64,000 nt of DNA from Flavobacterium sp. LC2016-01 (GTDB taxonomy: Bacteria > Bacteroidota > Bacteroidia > Flavobacteriales > Flavobacteriaceae), in the NCBI RefSeq assembly GCF_009711135.1, contig NZ_WMIC01000004.1, positions 419,901 through 483,900 on the forward strand. Reading direction: 5' to 3'. Made by a program: the position numbers and the translations under genes. The notes below the pieces were generated by a model. That model saw only the letters and a program-made list of their open reading frames with translations. It did not search any database and was not told where the DNA came from. This document shows positions 32,790 through 46,100 of the stretch, one piece after another (the stretch's first letter is position 1; the number at the start of each line of letters is the position of its first letter).

Positions 32790-34031
32790 ATGAGAAAGTT
32801 ATACTTACTTAAATATATAGGAATTCTATCCTTTATAAATGTCCAGGCTCAGATATTGACAGTAGATCAAAGTTATCAGATGGCGGTTGAAAATTATCCT
32901 TTAATCAAGCAATACGAATTGATCGAAAAAACCAAAGAATATACTTTGAGCAATGCCAATAAAGCTTATTTGCCACAAGTAAGCCTTACTGCTATTGAAG
33001 GTTATGTTTTTGGAGATTTCCCGAGTATGGGAAGTTCGGGAAGTGACAGTAAATTTAAATTTATTGGTTTGGGACAAGTAAATCAGGTAATTTGGGATGG
33101 CGGTGCAACTAAAACGCAAAAAAAGATCATCGAAGCATCTTCAAATGTTGATAAGGCTTCTGTCGAAGTTTCGCTTTACGATTTGCGTTCAAGAGTGAAT
33201 CAGCTTTATTTTGGAATGCTTTTGATTGATGAACAGTTAAAACAATTGGAAATACAAAATAAGATTCTTGCAAACAATATCGATAAGGTAAAAAAACTTC
33301 ATGAAAATGGCCTCGCCTACAAAACGGATGTCGATGAAATAAAAGCGGAGCAATTAAATCTCAGCAGGCAAAAAACAGATTTTGAATATACCAGAAAGGG
33401 GTATCAAACTATGCTTTCTTATTTGACAGGCAAAAATATCAGCCATACTCAACTGGAGAAACCTATAAATGTTATGGGAATTGACACCTTGATCAATCGG
33501 CCGGAGCAGAAACGCTTTGAAAGCCAGCGAAATTTGGTAAATGCACAATCTGATATGCAGAAAGTCAATCTTATGCCAAAAGTAGGATTGCTTGGCGCTG
33601 GTGTTGTATTGGCACCTGGAGTTAATTTTGGACCAAATAAAATTTCTACTATTGGAGTTGCCGGAGTAAGCGTAGGCTGGGATATAAAAGGGTTGTATAA
33701 AAATTCAAACGAAAAACAGCTGACACAGCAGGAATTGAAAAAAATTGAAGTTCAGGAAGAAACTTTTTTATTCAATACCAGATTTCAAATGAATCAGAAA
33801 AAAACCGATATCGACAGACAAACGGCAATCTTGAAAGATGATGATACTCTTGTAAAACTTCGCCAGACCATACGTGAAGGTTATCAGTTAAAATATGACA
33901 CAGGTGCCGGTCCATTAATAGATTTGCTGAATGCCACTGAAAAAGAAGGAACGGCACGTGCAGAGAAAGCACTGCACGAAGTTCAATTGCTCATGACGGC
34001 CTATGAGTACCAAATAATCAAAGGAAATTAA
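32790..34031 (+). CDS. TolC-family outer-membrane efflux protein
   Basis: The 413-residue protein has a signal peptide (about 1-20, FINVQAQ). The OEP fold is seen as paired long coiled-coil helices and short strands: LTVDQSYQMAVENYPLIKQYELI, YDLRSRVNQLYFGMLLIDEQLKQLEIQNKIL, the second repeat near 250-300 and TIREGYQLKYDTGAGPLIDLLNATEKE near the end. The ATG 32790 is chosen over an upstream TTG because it starts directly with the signal peptide. It forms the outer-membrane exit duct for the ABC exporter encoded downstream and lies 29 bp after the repressor gene. Confidence 0.9.
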   Translation: MRKLYLLKYIGILSFINVQAQILTVDQSYQMAVENYPLIKQYELIEKTKEYTLSNANKAYLPQVSLTAIEGYVFGDFPSMGSSGSDSKFKFIGLGQVNQVIWDGGATKTQKKIIEASSNVDKASVEVSLYDLRSRVNQLYFGMLLIDEQLKQLEIQNKILANNIDKVKKLHENGLAYKTDVDEIKAEQLNLSRQKTDFEYTRKGYQTMLSYLTGKNISHTQLEKPINVMGIDTLINRPEQKRFESQRNLVNAQSDMQKVNLMPKVGLLGAGVVLAPGVNFGPNKISTIGVAGVSVGWDIKGLYKNSNEKQLTQQELKKIEVQEETFLFNTRFQMNQKKTDIDRQTAILKDDDTLVKLRQTIREGYQLKYDTGAGPLIDLLNATEKEGTARAEKALHEVQLLMTAYEYQIIKGN

Positions 34032-34043
34032 TTACCATATATT

Positions 34044-34946
34044 ATGAAAAAGATAAAGCTTTTCTATTTTCTTATGCCAATGATCTGTATGTTTTCATGT
34101 CATAATAAAGAAAACGATTTTGATGCTTCAGGATCTTTTGAAGCTGTAGAAACTATTGTTGCAGCAGAATCAAATGGTCAGATTTTGCAATTAAATGTTG
34201 AGGAAGGACAGCAGTTAGAAGCTGAACAAAAAGTGGGATATATTGACAGCACACAGCTGGCGATTAATAAAATGCAGCTGAAACAAAACAAAAAAGCAAT
34301 CTTAAGCGGAAGACCACAGGAACAAATTCAGACTGACGCTTTAAAAAAACAGCTTGCAAATGCACTTCTTGACCGCAACCGAACTGAGAAATTAGTAAAA
34401 GGCGGTGTGGCTTCTCAAAAACAATTAGACGATGCCAATGCAAAAGTGGCAACGCTGCAATCTCAAATAAGCGCGCAGAAAAATTCTCTGGAAATTACAA
34501 ACGAAAATTTGACAGAACAGGGAAATACGGTTGGCGTTCAGTTAAAAGGAGTAGAGGATCAGTTAAATAAAAGCATAATCGTAAACCCGATTAAAGGAAC
34601 TGTTTTGACAAAATATGCTGAACAATACGAGATGGCTATGGTGGGAAAACCGCTCTACAAAATTGCAAATCTCGAATCGTTGAATCTTAGAGCTTACATT
34701 ACGGGAACACAATTGCCTCAAATTAAAATAGGACAGCAAGTTAAAGTGCGAATTGATCAAGGGGAAAAGAAATACAAAGAATATCAGGGTACCATTAGCT
34801 GGATTTCAGATAAATCGGAGTTTTCGCCAAAGACAATTCCAACGAAAGATGAAAGAGCAAATTTAGTTTATGCCATAAAAGTAAAGGTGAAGAATGATGG
34901 CTATTTGAAAATTGGGATGTATGGAGAAGTTCTTTGGTCAAAATAA
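34044..34946 (+). CDS. HlyD-family periplasmic adaptor lipoprotein
   Basis: The 300-residue membrane-fusion protein has lipobox MFSC (Cys14). It has a biotinyl-lipoyl-like half motif (SFEAVETIVAAESNGQILQLNVEEGQQLEAEQKVGYID), a coiled-coil hairpin (about 75-165, with IQTDALKKQLANALLDRNRTEKLVKGGVASQKQLDDANAKVATLQSQI shown here only as landmarks), a second lipoyl half (IVNPIKGTVLTKYAEQYEMAMVGKPLYKIANL) and a beta-barrel (LRAYITGTQLPQIKIGQQVKVRID). It bridges the inner-membrane ABC permeases and the TolC-type duct. It sits 12 bp after the TolC gene. Confidence 0.9.
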   Translation: MKKIKLFYFLMPMICMFSCHNKENDFDASGSFEAVETIVAAESNGQILQLNVEEGQQLEAEQKVGYIDSTQLAINKMQLKQNKKAILSGRPQEQIQTDALKKQLANALLDRNRTEKLVKGGVASQKQLDDANAKVATLQSQISAQKNSLEITNENLTEQGNTVGVQLKGVEDQLNKSIIVNPIKGTVLTKYAEQYEMAMVGKPLYKIANLESLNLRAYITGTQLPQIKIGQQVKVRIDQGEKKYKEYQGTISWISDKSEFSPKTIPTKDERANLVYAIKVKVKNDGYLKIGMYGEVLWSK

Positions 34947-34955
34947 AATAATGTT

Positions 34956-35906
34956 ATGCCTGCAGTTACACTAAAAAATAGTACTAAAAAATATGGTGAT
35001 TTTGTTGCCGTAGATGACGTATCTTTTGAAGTGCAGAAGGGAGAACTCTTCGGATTGATTGGTCCTGACGGAGCTGGAAAAACTTCTATTTTCCGAATTT
35101 TGACAACACTCCTTCTTGCAGATGGCGGAACCGCAACTGTTCAGGGACATGATGTTGTAAAAGAATTTCAGGAAATTCGGAACAAAGTAGGATATATGCC
35201 CGGAAAATTTTCGCTGTACCAGGATTTGACTGTACAGGAAAATCTCAATTTTTTTGCAACCATTTTTGGAACCACAATTGAGGAAAATTATGAATTGATT
35301 AAAGATATTTATGATCAGATAAAACCTTTCAGCAACAGACGCGCCGGAAAACTTTCGGGTGGAATGAAGCAAAAATTGGCACTTTGTTGCGCCTTGATTC
35401 ATAAACCTGAAGTTTTGTTTTTAGATGAACCTACAACCGGAGTTGATGTAGTTTCAAGAAGCGAATTTTGGGAAATGCTGGGCAAGCTTAAAGAACAGCA
35501 TATTACCATAATTGTGTCAACACCTTATATGGATGAAGCAAAATTATGCGATCGTATTGCGCTGATGCAAAACGGAAAAATAATGACTGTCGATACGCCA
35601 CAGCAAATTATAAAAAGTTTTCCGAAACCGCTTTTTGCCGTCAAAGCGAAAAATATTTATAAACTGCTTCAAGATCTAAGAAACGACGCAGCAATTGAGA
35701 GCTGTGATGCATTTGGAGAATTTCTTCATGTAACTTTTGTATCAGAAAAAGCAAATGAAGAAATGGTTCATTCTATTGCAGAAAAATACCATCCTGAAAA
35801 TTTCGAAGTAAAAAAAATAGAGCCGACTATTGAAGACAGTTTTATTCGTTTAATGCGGGAACAAAATGACTTAAAAGAACCAAAAGAAATGTCAAATGGA
35901 AAATAA
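34956..35906 (+). CDS. ABC transporter ATPase (first of two)
   Basis: The 316-residue ATPase has Walker A GPDGAGKTS (about 37-45, Asp at the third place), a Q-loop region in GYMPGKFSLYQDLTV, ABC signature LSGGMKQKLALC (about 133-144), Walker B VLFLDEPTTGVD and an H-loop-like STPYMDEA in which the usual His is Pro-Tyr. The tail (about 225-316) is a regulatory extension. It resembles the first half of YbhF- or RbbA-type double ATPases. It overlaps the next ATPase gene by 11 bp, which indicates coupled translation. Confidence 0.92.
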   Translation: MPAVTLKNSTKKYGDFVAVDDVSFEVQKGELFGLIGPDGAGKTSIFRILTTLLLADGGTATVQGHDVVKEFQEIRNKVGYMPGKFSLYQDLTVQENLNFFATIFGTTIEENYELIKDIYDQIKPFSNRRAGKLSGGMKQKLALCCALIHKPEVLFLDEPTTGVDVVSRSEFWEMLGKLKEQHITIIVSTPYMDEAKLCDRIALMQNGKIMTVDTPQQIIKSFPKPLFAVKAKNIYKLLQDLRNDAAIESCDAFGEFLHVTFVSEKANEEMVHSIAEKYHPENFEVKKIEPTIEDSFIRLMREQNDLKEPKEMSNGK

Positions 35907-36639
35907 AGCAATAGTTTGCAAAGATTTGACCAAGCAATTTGGTGATTTCAAAGCTGTTGATAAAATTAGTTTTGAAGTCAACGAAGGTGAAATATTTGGT
36001 TTTTTGGGCGCTAACGGAGCAGGAAAAACGACTGCAATGCGAATCCTATGCGGACTTTCGTATCCCACTTCGGGAGAAGCCAGTGTTGCGGGATTTGATG
36101 TTTATAAACAGCAGGAGAAAATCAAAAAGAATATTGGTTATATGAGTCAGAAGTTCTCATTGTACGACAACTTGACGGTTCTTGAGAATATTGAATTTTA
36201 CGGCGGTGTTTATGGAGTTTCCCGACCTGAAATAAAAGAAAGAAGCAATGAATTGGTGTCGACTTTAGGTTTAGAAAAAGAAGCAAAAAAATTAGTGGGC
36301 GGACTGCCTTTGGGCTGGAAACAAAAACTGGCTTTTTCAGTGGCTGTATTTCATCGCCCTAAAATTGTTTTTCTGGATGAACCTACAGGAGGCGTTGATC
36401 CTATAACCCGCAGACAGTTTTGGGATATGATTTATCAGGCTGCCGCCAATGGAATAACGGTATTTGTAACTACGCATTATATGGATGAAGCCGAATATTG
36501 CAACCGAATCAGTATTATGGTTGACGGAAAAATTGAAGCAATAGATTCGCCGTCTGCATTGAAAAATCGTTTCAATACGGGTTCTATGGATGAAGTTTTT
36601 TATGAACTGGCACGAAATGCCAAAAGAGCAGCAGATTAG
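35896..36639 (+). CDS. ABC transporter ATPase (second of two)
   Basis: The 247-residue ATPase has Walker A GANGAGKTT (about 37-45), YMSQKFSLYDNLTVLENIEFYGG as the Q-loop segment, a variant signature GGLPLGWKQKLAFS in place of LSGGQ, Walker B IVFLDEPTGGVDP and an H-loop VTTHYMDEAEYC. The LPLG variant is typical of the second ATPase module of YbhF/RbbA-like exporters. Together with the previous gene it makes the asymmetric nucleotide-binding pair that powers the two permeases. The upstream overlap and 1-bp gap to the permease fit one operon. Confidence 0.92.
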   Translation: MENKAIVCKDLTKQFGDFKAVDKISFEVNEGEIFGFLGANGAGKTTAMRILCGLSYPTSGEASVAGFDVYKQQEKIKKNIGYMSQKFSLYDNLTVLENIEFYGGVYGVSRPEIKERSNELVSTLGLEKEAKKLVGGLPLGWKQKLAFSVAVFHRPKIVFLDEPTGGVDPITRRQFWDMIYQAAANGITVFVTTHYMDEAEYCNRISIMVDGKIEAIDSPSALKNRFNTGSMDEVFYELARNAKRAAD

Positions 36640-36640
36640 T

Positions 36641-37747
36641 ATGAAAAGATTGTTAGTTTTCATTCGGAAAGAATTTTATCATGTCTTCAGGGATCAAAGA
36701 ACACTGCTGATTCTCTTTGGACTTCCCGTTGCGCAGATTATTCTTTTTGGATATGCATTGAGCAGTGAAGTCAAAAATATCGGAATTGCGATGCAGGATA
36801 ATTCTCATGATGTTCATACGGAGAAGATTATCAGAAAAATTCAGTCGAGTTCTTATTTTAATACCGCTGCTCCAATTCTTGATTATAAAGATATCGAGAA
36901 TCGTTTTAAGGACGGAAGCATAAAATGTGCGGTTATTTTTCCAGCAAATTTCGGTTCTGATTTACAGCGCATTGGCGGAGCAAAAATTCAAGTGATTGCA
37001 GACGCTTCTGATCCAAACACAGCAACAATAGTCACCAATTATTTAAATGCAATTGTTACTGATTATCAGCGGGAATTAAACCCGTCAGTTAAACCAAATT
37101 ACCAAATTGTTCCCGAATTGCGACAGCTTTACAACGAACAGCAAAATGGTTCACTCAATTTTATTCCCGGTGTAATTGCACTGATATTTATGATTGTCTG
37201 TACCGCATTGACTTCTGTTTCTGTCGTTAGGGAAAAAGAGCTCGGTACAATGGAAATTTTGCTTGTATCGCCTTTCAAGCCCATAATGGTTTTGATTGCA
37301 AAGGCAATTCCGTATTTAGTATTGTCTTTAATTAATTTTGTAATCATCATATTTCTTTCCGTATATCTTCTTGACGTTGAAATAAAAGGAAGTTTTTTAC
37401 TGCTTTTAGCCGAAAGCATCTTGTTTATTATTACCTGTCTTTCTTTAGGTCTGCTGATTTCAAATGTTACCGATTCACAGCAGACAGCGATGTTAATTTC
37501 AATGATGGGAATGATGCTGCCCACTTTATTGCTCACGGGTTTTATGTTTCCGTTAGAAAATATGCCATGGATTTTTCAAGCGATTTCGCATTTACTTCCT
37601 TCGCACTATTATTATATTATTGTCAAAGCTGTTATGCTGAAAGGTTTAGGATTTTCGTATGTGTGGAAAGAAACACTGGTATTGGCCGGAATGGCACTGC
37701 TTTTATTGACGATTGCTTTGAAAAAATTTAAAATAAGATTGTCATGA
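36641..37747 (+). CDS. ABC-2 type permease (first of two)
   Basis: The 368-residue permease starts at the ATG 36641 (MKRLLVFIRKEFYHVFRDQRTLL); an in-frame upstream ATG would overlap the ATPase. It has one N-terminal membrane helix (about 20-38), a large periplasmic domain (about 39-170), then five helices: FIPGVIALIFMIVCTALTSV, IAKAIPYLVLSLINFVIIIFLSVYL, SFLLLLAESILFIITCLSLGLLI, AMLISMMGMMLPTLLLTGFMFPL and the C-terminal one. It is an inner-membrane half of the drug or metabolite exporter; its stop overlaps the next start by 4 bp. Confidence 0.9.
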   Translation: MKRLLVFIRKEFYHVFRDQRTLLILFGLPVAQIILFGYALSSEVKNIGIAMQDNSHDVHTEKIIRKIQSSSYFNTAAPILDYKDIENRFKDGSIKCAVIFPANFGSDLQRIGGAKIQVIADASDPNTATIVTNYLNAIVTDYQRELNPSVKPNYQIVPELRQLYNEQQNGSLNFIPGVIALIFMIVCTALTSVSVVREKELGTMEILLVSPFKPIMVLIAKAIPYLVLSLINFVIIIFLSVYLLDVEIKGSFLLLLAESILFIITCLSLGLLISNVTDSQQTAMLISMMGMMLPTLLLTGFMFPLENMPWIFQAISHLLPSHYYYIIVKAVMLKGLGFSYVWKETLVLAGMALLLLTIALKKFKIRLS

Positions 37748-38868
37748 AAGTACTTCGTTTTATATTGCAGAAAGAGTTCAGACAAATATTTCGTGACAAA
37801 ACTATTTTGGCAATGATGTTTTTTGTTCCAACTATTCAGTTGATTATTTTGCCTTTGGCAGCTAATTTTGAGGTTAAAAATGTGAATGTGGTCTATGTTG
37901 ATCATGACCACAGTTCGTATTCTCAAAAGCTGATAAACAAAATTGGTTCTTCTGGATATTTTCATATTAAAGCCACTCCAGCTTCTTATTTAGAAGGTTT
38001 AAAATCGATTGAAACCGGTGATGCCGATTTAATTTTAGAAATCCCTTCTGGATTTGAACGAAACTTGGTTCGAGAAGGAAGTCAGAAAGTTAATATTGCT
38101 GCAGATGCCATTAATGGAACAAAATCAAACATTGGAAATGCTTATTTAAATGTTGTATTGAATGATTTTAGCCGTGATCTCGATATTCGGTTCAAATTGC
38201 CACAGCAGTCGGCTTCAATATCGCCTTCCTTAATTACGCTGACAAGCACAAATTGGTACAATCCGCGAGCCAAATATAAATATTATATGGTTCCTGGAAT
38301 TTTAGTTTTGCTGTTAACATTAATTGGAGGATTTATAACTTCGCTAAACATCGTAAAAGAAAAAGAAATAGGAACCATCGAACAGATTAACGTAACGCCT
38401 ATTCAAAAATGGCAGTTTATTTTAGGAAAACTTATACCATTTTGGATTGTCGGAATTATTGTTTTTACAGTCGGTCTCACTGTAATGTATTTGGTTTATG
38501 GCATTTTTCCGTTAGGAAGTCTTGCCGTACTTTATCTTTTTGCGGGAGTCTATTTAATTGCGGTGTTAGGATTAGGACTTTTGATTTCCACTTTTGCTGA
38601 TACACAATTACAGGCTATGTTTATCGCCTTTTTCTTTATGATGATTTTCATGTTGATGAGCGGTCTTTTTACCAGTACCGACAGTATGCCAGATTGGGCA
38701 AGAACCATGTCTGAATTTACTCCAGTAACACATTTTATTAAAGTCGTTCGCCTTATTGTTCTCAAAGGAAGCGGATTAAAAGAAGTTGGACAAGAGTTAT
38801 TGTATCTGATTATTTTTGCTGTTGTTTTGAATGCACTTGCAATTTATAATTATAGGAAAACAAGTTAA
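37744..38868 (+). CDS. ABC-2 type permease (second of two)
   Basis: The 374-residue permease is a paralogue of the previous one with the same layout: N-terminal FRDKTILAMMFFVPTIQLIILPLA helix, a periplasmic domain (about 40-170), then five helices including MVPGILVLLLTLIGGFITSLNIV, LIPFWIVGIIVFTVGLTVMYLVYGIFPLGSL and AMFIAFFFMMIFMLMSGLFTS. It is the last gene of the exporter operon. No terminator is visible in the 20-bp gap to the convergent acetyltransferase gene. The pair resembles YbhS/YbhR; the exported substrate is unknown. Confidence 0.9.
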   Translation: MKVLRFILQKEFRQIFRDKTILAMMFFVPTIQLIILPLAANFEVKNVNVVYVDHDHSSYSQKLINKIGSSGYFHIKATPASYLEGLKSIETGDADLILEIPSGFERNLVREGSQKVNIAADAINGTKSNIGNAYLNVVLNDFSRDLDIRFKLPQQSASISPSLITLTSTNWYNPRAKYKYYMVPGILVLLLTLIGGFITSLNIVKEKEIGTIEQINVTPIQKWQFILGKLIPFWIVGIIVFTVGLTVMYLVYGIFPLGSLAVLYLFAGVYLIAVLGLGLLISTFADTQLQAMFIAFFFMMIFMLMSGLFTSTDSMPDWARTMSEFTPVTHFIKVVRLIVLKGSGLKEVGQELLYLIIFAVVLNALAIYNYRKTS

Positions 38869-38888
38869 ATTAAGGAGATTAAAATATT

Positions 38889-39410
38889 TTAGTTGAGAAC
38901 TTTTTTCATCATTAAATCAGTCTGTTCGTCATTACCTAATCTAAATATATGTGTGTCAAACTGCACAAAACCATTTTTGCTATAAAAATGTACAGCTCTA
39001 AAATTCTTTTCCCAAACACCTAGCCATATAAATGCTGCATGCATTTCTTTTGCTGTTAGCAAAGCCTGATTATAAAGTTCCTGTCCAATTTTTTTGCCGT
39101 GAAATTCTTTAGCAACATAAATTCGTTCTATTTCGAGTGCATCGTTTTCTTGAATTTCTGTTTGTGCTATGCCTGTATTCAATTTCAGATAACCAATAAC
39201 TTTTTCATCTATTTCAGCTAAATAAAATGATGAAAGTTCATTTTTAAGTTCCGAAGTTAATTTTTCAGTTGAAAAACTTTCATCCAAATATTTGATCATA
39301 TTTTCTTCTGTATTCACATCACCAAAAGTTTCAGAGAAAGTTTGTCTGCCAATAAACTGCAGTTTTGAAAGATCTTCTAGCGTGGCTTTAGTAATTTTTA
39401 CTGTATCCAT
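38889..39410 (-). CDS. GNAT-family N-acetyltransferase
   Basis: The 173-residue GNAT fold has IDEKVIGYLKLNTG (strand 4), ALEIERIYVAKEFHGKKIGQELYNQAL (acetyl-CoA loop, about 91-116; the RxxGxG/A loop appears as FHGKKIG), and AFIWLGVWEKNFRAVHFYSKNGF near the C-terminus. The N-terminal GRQTFSETFGDVNTEENMIKYLDESF is the usual start in this subgroup. The cytoplasmic substrate, a small molecule or protein amine, is unknown. It is convergent with the exporter operon and divergent from the second PUL. Confidence 0.9.
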   Translation of the reverse strand: MDTVKITKATLEDLSKLQFIGRQTFSETFGDVNTEENMIKYLDESFSTEKLTSELKNELSSFYLAEIDEKVIGYLKLNTGIAQTEIQENDALEIERIYVAKEFHGKKIGQELYNQALLTAKEMHAAFIWLGVWEKNFRAVHFYSKNGFVQFDTHIFRLGNDEQTDLMMKKVLN

Positions 39411-39590
39411 TATTTTTTTTAATGCTTTAAAATTGATTATTCTTTAATTTTTTGAAGCTTTTTTTATTCTGCCATCATTTTAATTTTTAACAAAGATAAA
39501 GGATATAAAATGCTATTTGTTTATAAAGAAATGCAAAAAACGCCTTAATAGAGGGGGTAAATTTGTACAAAACTGCTCTACATACTAAAA

Positions 39591-39648
39591 TGCCCCTTCT
39601 AGTATATCTAAATGTCCCTCATGTCTTTTAACTGATTATCTAAATTTG
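39591..39648 (+). promoter_or_regulatory. HTCS-type box and promoter before the GH2 beta-galactosidase
   Basis: TGCCCCTTCTA (39591-39601) and a GTCCCTC box (39614-39620) precede the -7 element TAAATTTG (39641-39648), with the first box starting 50 bp before it. An inverted relative AGAGGGGGTAAAT lies at about 39550. The same TGCCCCTTCTA box stands 51 bp before the -7 element of susC at 49995, so both promoters probably respond to the HTCS. Confidence 0.65.
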
Positions 39649-39659
39649 TGTTCCAGAAT

Positions 39660-39772
39660 TTGTCATTCCTTATTTATTTGAGGTACACGTTTTTAAAATT
39701 TGGTTAGTGTTAGGAAGGTTCTTTTTATGATTTTGTTATAAAGAAATGCCTTAAACCAATTTGGAATGACAA
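39660..39772 (+). promoter_or_regulatory. Foldable 5' leader of the beta-galactosidase gene
   Basis: TTGTCATTCC (39660-39669) and GGAATGACAA (39763-39772) are exact complements that enclose nested partial pairs (AATTTGGTT with AACCAATTT, and TTCTTTTTATGA with TTATAAAGAA). The leader could form a long stem between the start of transcription and the start codon. Confidence 0.4.
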
Positions 39773-39821
39773 TTTTTTTTCTGTTTCCAATAGTAAAATT
39801 TAGACAATCAAAAATAGTTAG

Positions 39822-42938
<3,117 letters not shown>

Positions 42939-42965
42939 TAAGAACTGTATGTGTTTTTTTACATG

Positions 42966-42998
42966 AAAAACCTATGATTTATTTTCATAGGTTTTTTT
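42966..42998 (+). terminator. Rho-independent terminator after the beta-galactosidase gene
   Basis: An 11-bp stem (42967-42977 with 42985-42995, arm AAAACCTATGA) ends in seven T. It separates the enzyme from the HTCS gene. Confidence 0.9.
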
Positions 42999-43111
42999 AA
43001 GATTAATTTAATAATTGTATTTTTCACACAAATAATTTATAATCCTGATTTTTTAAAGAAAATGAAAGAATTAGATTAGAAAAAAATATACTTAATCTCA
43101 AATCCGAAATT

Positions 43112-46100
43112 TTGAAAACCAAAATTCTATTTTTTTTAGCGTTTTTAGTTTATTTCACAGCTAATTCACAGACTGCAGGAACTGCTATTCCAAAATTTGG
43201 ACAAAAAAAATATGATATTGGTTATCTCGGAATTAAAAATGGGCTTGCTAATAATGCCGTAACCTCAGTTTATAAAGACAAGAGAGGTTTAATGTGGTTT
43301 GGAACTTACGACGGAATCAGCCGATATGACGGTTATAATTTTTTAAGTTTCAGAAACGAGCCAAACGATGCTAATTCGCTAATAAATAACAGAATTGTAA
43401 GTATTTGCGGTACTCAAAATGAAATTTGGATTGGAACAAAAGGAGGAATAAGCGTTTACGATTATCTCGGAAATAAGTTCATTACAAAAAGTTATATAAA
43501 CGCCAAGACTTCTAAAAGCGAACAGATTGATTTTGTGGTCAATCAAATTCGGGATTATAAATCTAAAATGTATATCGCGACTGCTGGAAAAGGGTTGCTT
43601 TATGCAGCAGGAGAACGAGAAAAAATTGTTCAAATTCCGCTTTTAGAAAACGGGAAACTGAAATGGGATTTTCACGTTCAAGAAATGGATTTTGATGCGT
43701 CTGGAAAATTGTGGTGTTCTGTTGCAGGAGTGGGCTTAGTGGCTATGGAACCTGGAGCAAAACGACTTTCGGTTGTTTTTGAGACTTCTGTAGGCAGTGG
43801 TTCAATTTTATATGACAAGTTTTCAAATATTTGGTTAGCTGCTGATGAAGGACTTTTAAAATACAATACAAAAAATAAAACGCACCAACTTTACAGTAAT
43901 CAGGAAATTCAATATCCTATTTCTGATTTGATGTTTAAGGCTTCCGCCAATGAACTTTGGATTGCGACAAACGGAAATGGTGTTGTTAAATACAATTACA
44001 GCAAAGATTCTTTTTCACTTTTAAGTGCTTGTCTTGATGAGGAAAAACTCAACAGTAACGCTATTTCGTCTTTATATTTAGATAATGAAAACAGAGTCTG
44101 GATTGGAACTTTAAGAGGAGGAGTAAATACGATTGAAGAAACAAAAAGTCCGTTTGTGACGATTTCGAAAAACGATAAATCAAAAAATACACTTCCGAGC
44201 GATTTTATTCTTTCCTTATGTGAACAGGATTCAGAAAATCTTTGGGTTGGGACAGATGGTGCGGGAGCTAGTTTGTGGAACCGAAGAACGAATACATTTA
44301 CTAATTATTCGTACAGTTCAAATAATTCAAATTCGCTCAGCAATAATTTCGTTTCTGTTATTTTAAAAGATGCCAAAGGAACTTGGTTTGGAACCTATGG
44401 AGGAGGAGTCTGTCTTTTTAATTCGCAAACACATAATTTCAAGAAATACAATCTTTTTAGTCCAAAAATCAAAGCAGTTCAAAAGAATATCTGGGTATTA
44501 TTTCGCAGTAAAAATAATGTTTTGTGGGCGGCTTCTCCAGACGAAGAAGGTTTGTATCGCTACAATGAAAAAACGGATCAGTTTGATTTTGTAGATGCAG
44601 GAATTCGCGGTATCATTTCGATGGCTGAGGATAAAAAACAGCTTTGGATTGGGAATTTTTCGAAACTATTTCAGTTCGATCCCAAAACAATGAAACGACG
44701 AGAAGTGGATGTTAAATACCCTGTTCGATCTATTGTTTCTCATTCAGATACAAAAATGCTGGTTGGTACAGAAGGCGGCGGTTTGATGCTTTTTAATCCG
44801 AAAACTTTTGAACGAAAATTTCTGACGCAGCGAAACGGCCTTCCAAATAACTCCATTTTAAATATTGTCCGCGATAAACAAGGCGCTTATTGGTGCAGTA
44901 CGTACAATGGAATATTTGTATATAATGTTGATACCGGAAAAATCACGAGTTATCATGATGCTGACGGACTTCAGAGTAATCAATTTAATTACAATGCGGC
45001 TTTAAAACTTTCTAGCGGAGAAATTGTATTTGGCGGTATCAAAGGATTTAATATTATTGACACCAAAGTCAACAGTCAGGCGCACGCTTTTCCAAAGCTG
45101 GTTATCACATCGATTAAAGTAAATAATAAGGTTTTTGATCAGGCTGGTTTAGGCGCATTTGGAATCGATAAATTAAAACTTCCTTATGATGAATCGATGC
45201 TGAATATCGATTTTGCAGCTTTAGAATACAGTTTGCCTGAGAAAATTTCATACGCTTATTTTTTAGAAGGATGGGATTCGCAGTGGCATTATGTGGATAA
45301 TATCAGAAGCGCCAATTATTCCAGAATCACAGAAGGCGATTATGTGCTTAAAATTAAATCAACAAATGCAGAAGGCGTTTGGAATACAAAATCCATTTCC
45401 ATGCCTATTACCATATTGCCGCCGTGGTACAGAAGCGGTTGGGCTTATTTCTTTTATTTTGTTGTGCTTGTGCTTGCTATTTATGTGGTAGATAAATATC
45501 AGCGTCAACAGGCACAGCTTAAATATGAAATTCGGCTTTCTCAGGATTTGGCAAAACAGGAAAAAGAACTGAACGAGAAAAAACTAACTTTTTTTACTAA
45601 TATTTCTCATGAATTCAGGTCGCCATTGACCATGATTATCAATCCGCTGAAAGATATTATTTATGGCGCTGAACAGCAGATCGACCCTGCAGCAATTGAA
45701 ATGGTGTACAGCAATTCAAGAAGATTGTTGAGTTTAGTAGATCAATTGCTTCTTTTTAGAAAAACAGAAACCGAAACAGGAAAATTAAAAGTAGGACAAA
45801 TTGATATTGTTGAATTGTGTAAAGAGGTTTTCAGCTGTTTTGTGCATCACGCAAAATCAAAAAAAATAGATTACAGTTTCAGTATTTCCGAAGAAAATTT
45901 AATGGTTTATGTCGATCGGGAAAAAATAGAAATGGCTTTGTTTAATTTGATTTCCAATGCTTTAAAGTTTACTGAAAAAGAAAATGGAAAAGTCGCTGTC
46001 AATTTGCGTTGCACAGAGGATGAGATCATTATAAATGTTATTGATAACGGAGAAGGAGTTGTAGATGCTGACAAAGACAAAATTTTTAATTTGTTTTATC

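Larger units (their letters stand above)
39411..39821. other. Regulatory region upstream of the beta-galactosidase gene
   Basis: The 411-bp region holds the HTCS-type boxes (about 39551-39629), the -7 element TAAATTTG (39641-39648) and a leader of roughly 165 nt able to fold (39660-39772). No ORF is supported. Confidence 0.6.

Noticed and set aside
34971..35402. 143-residue minus-strand frame inside the ABC ATPase gene
   Set aside because: Fully inside a conserved ATPase gene with Walker motifs on the plus strand.
36590..36640. Upstream extension of the first permease
   Set aside because: Would overlap the ATPase gene by 50 bp; the ATG at 36641 begins with the usual permease N-terminus.
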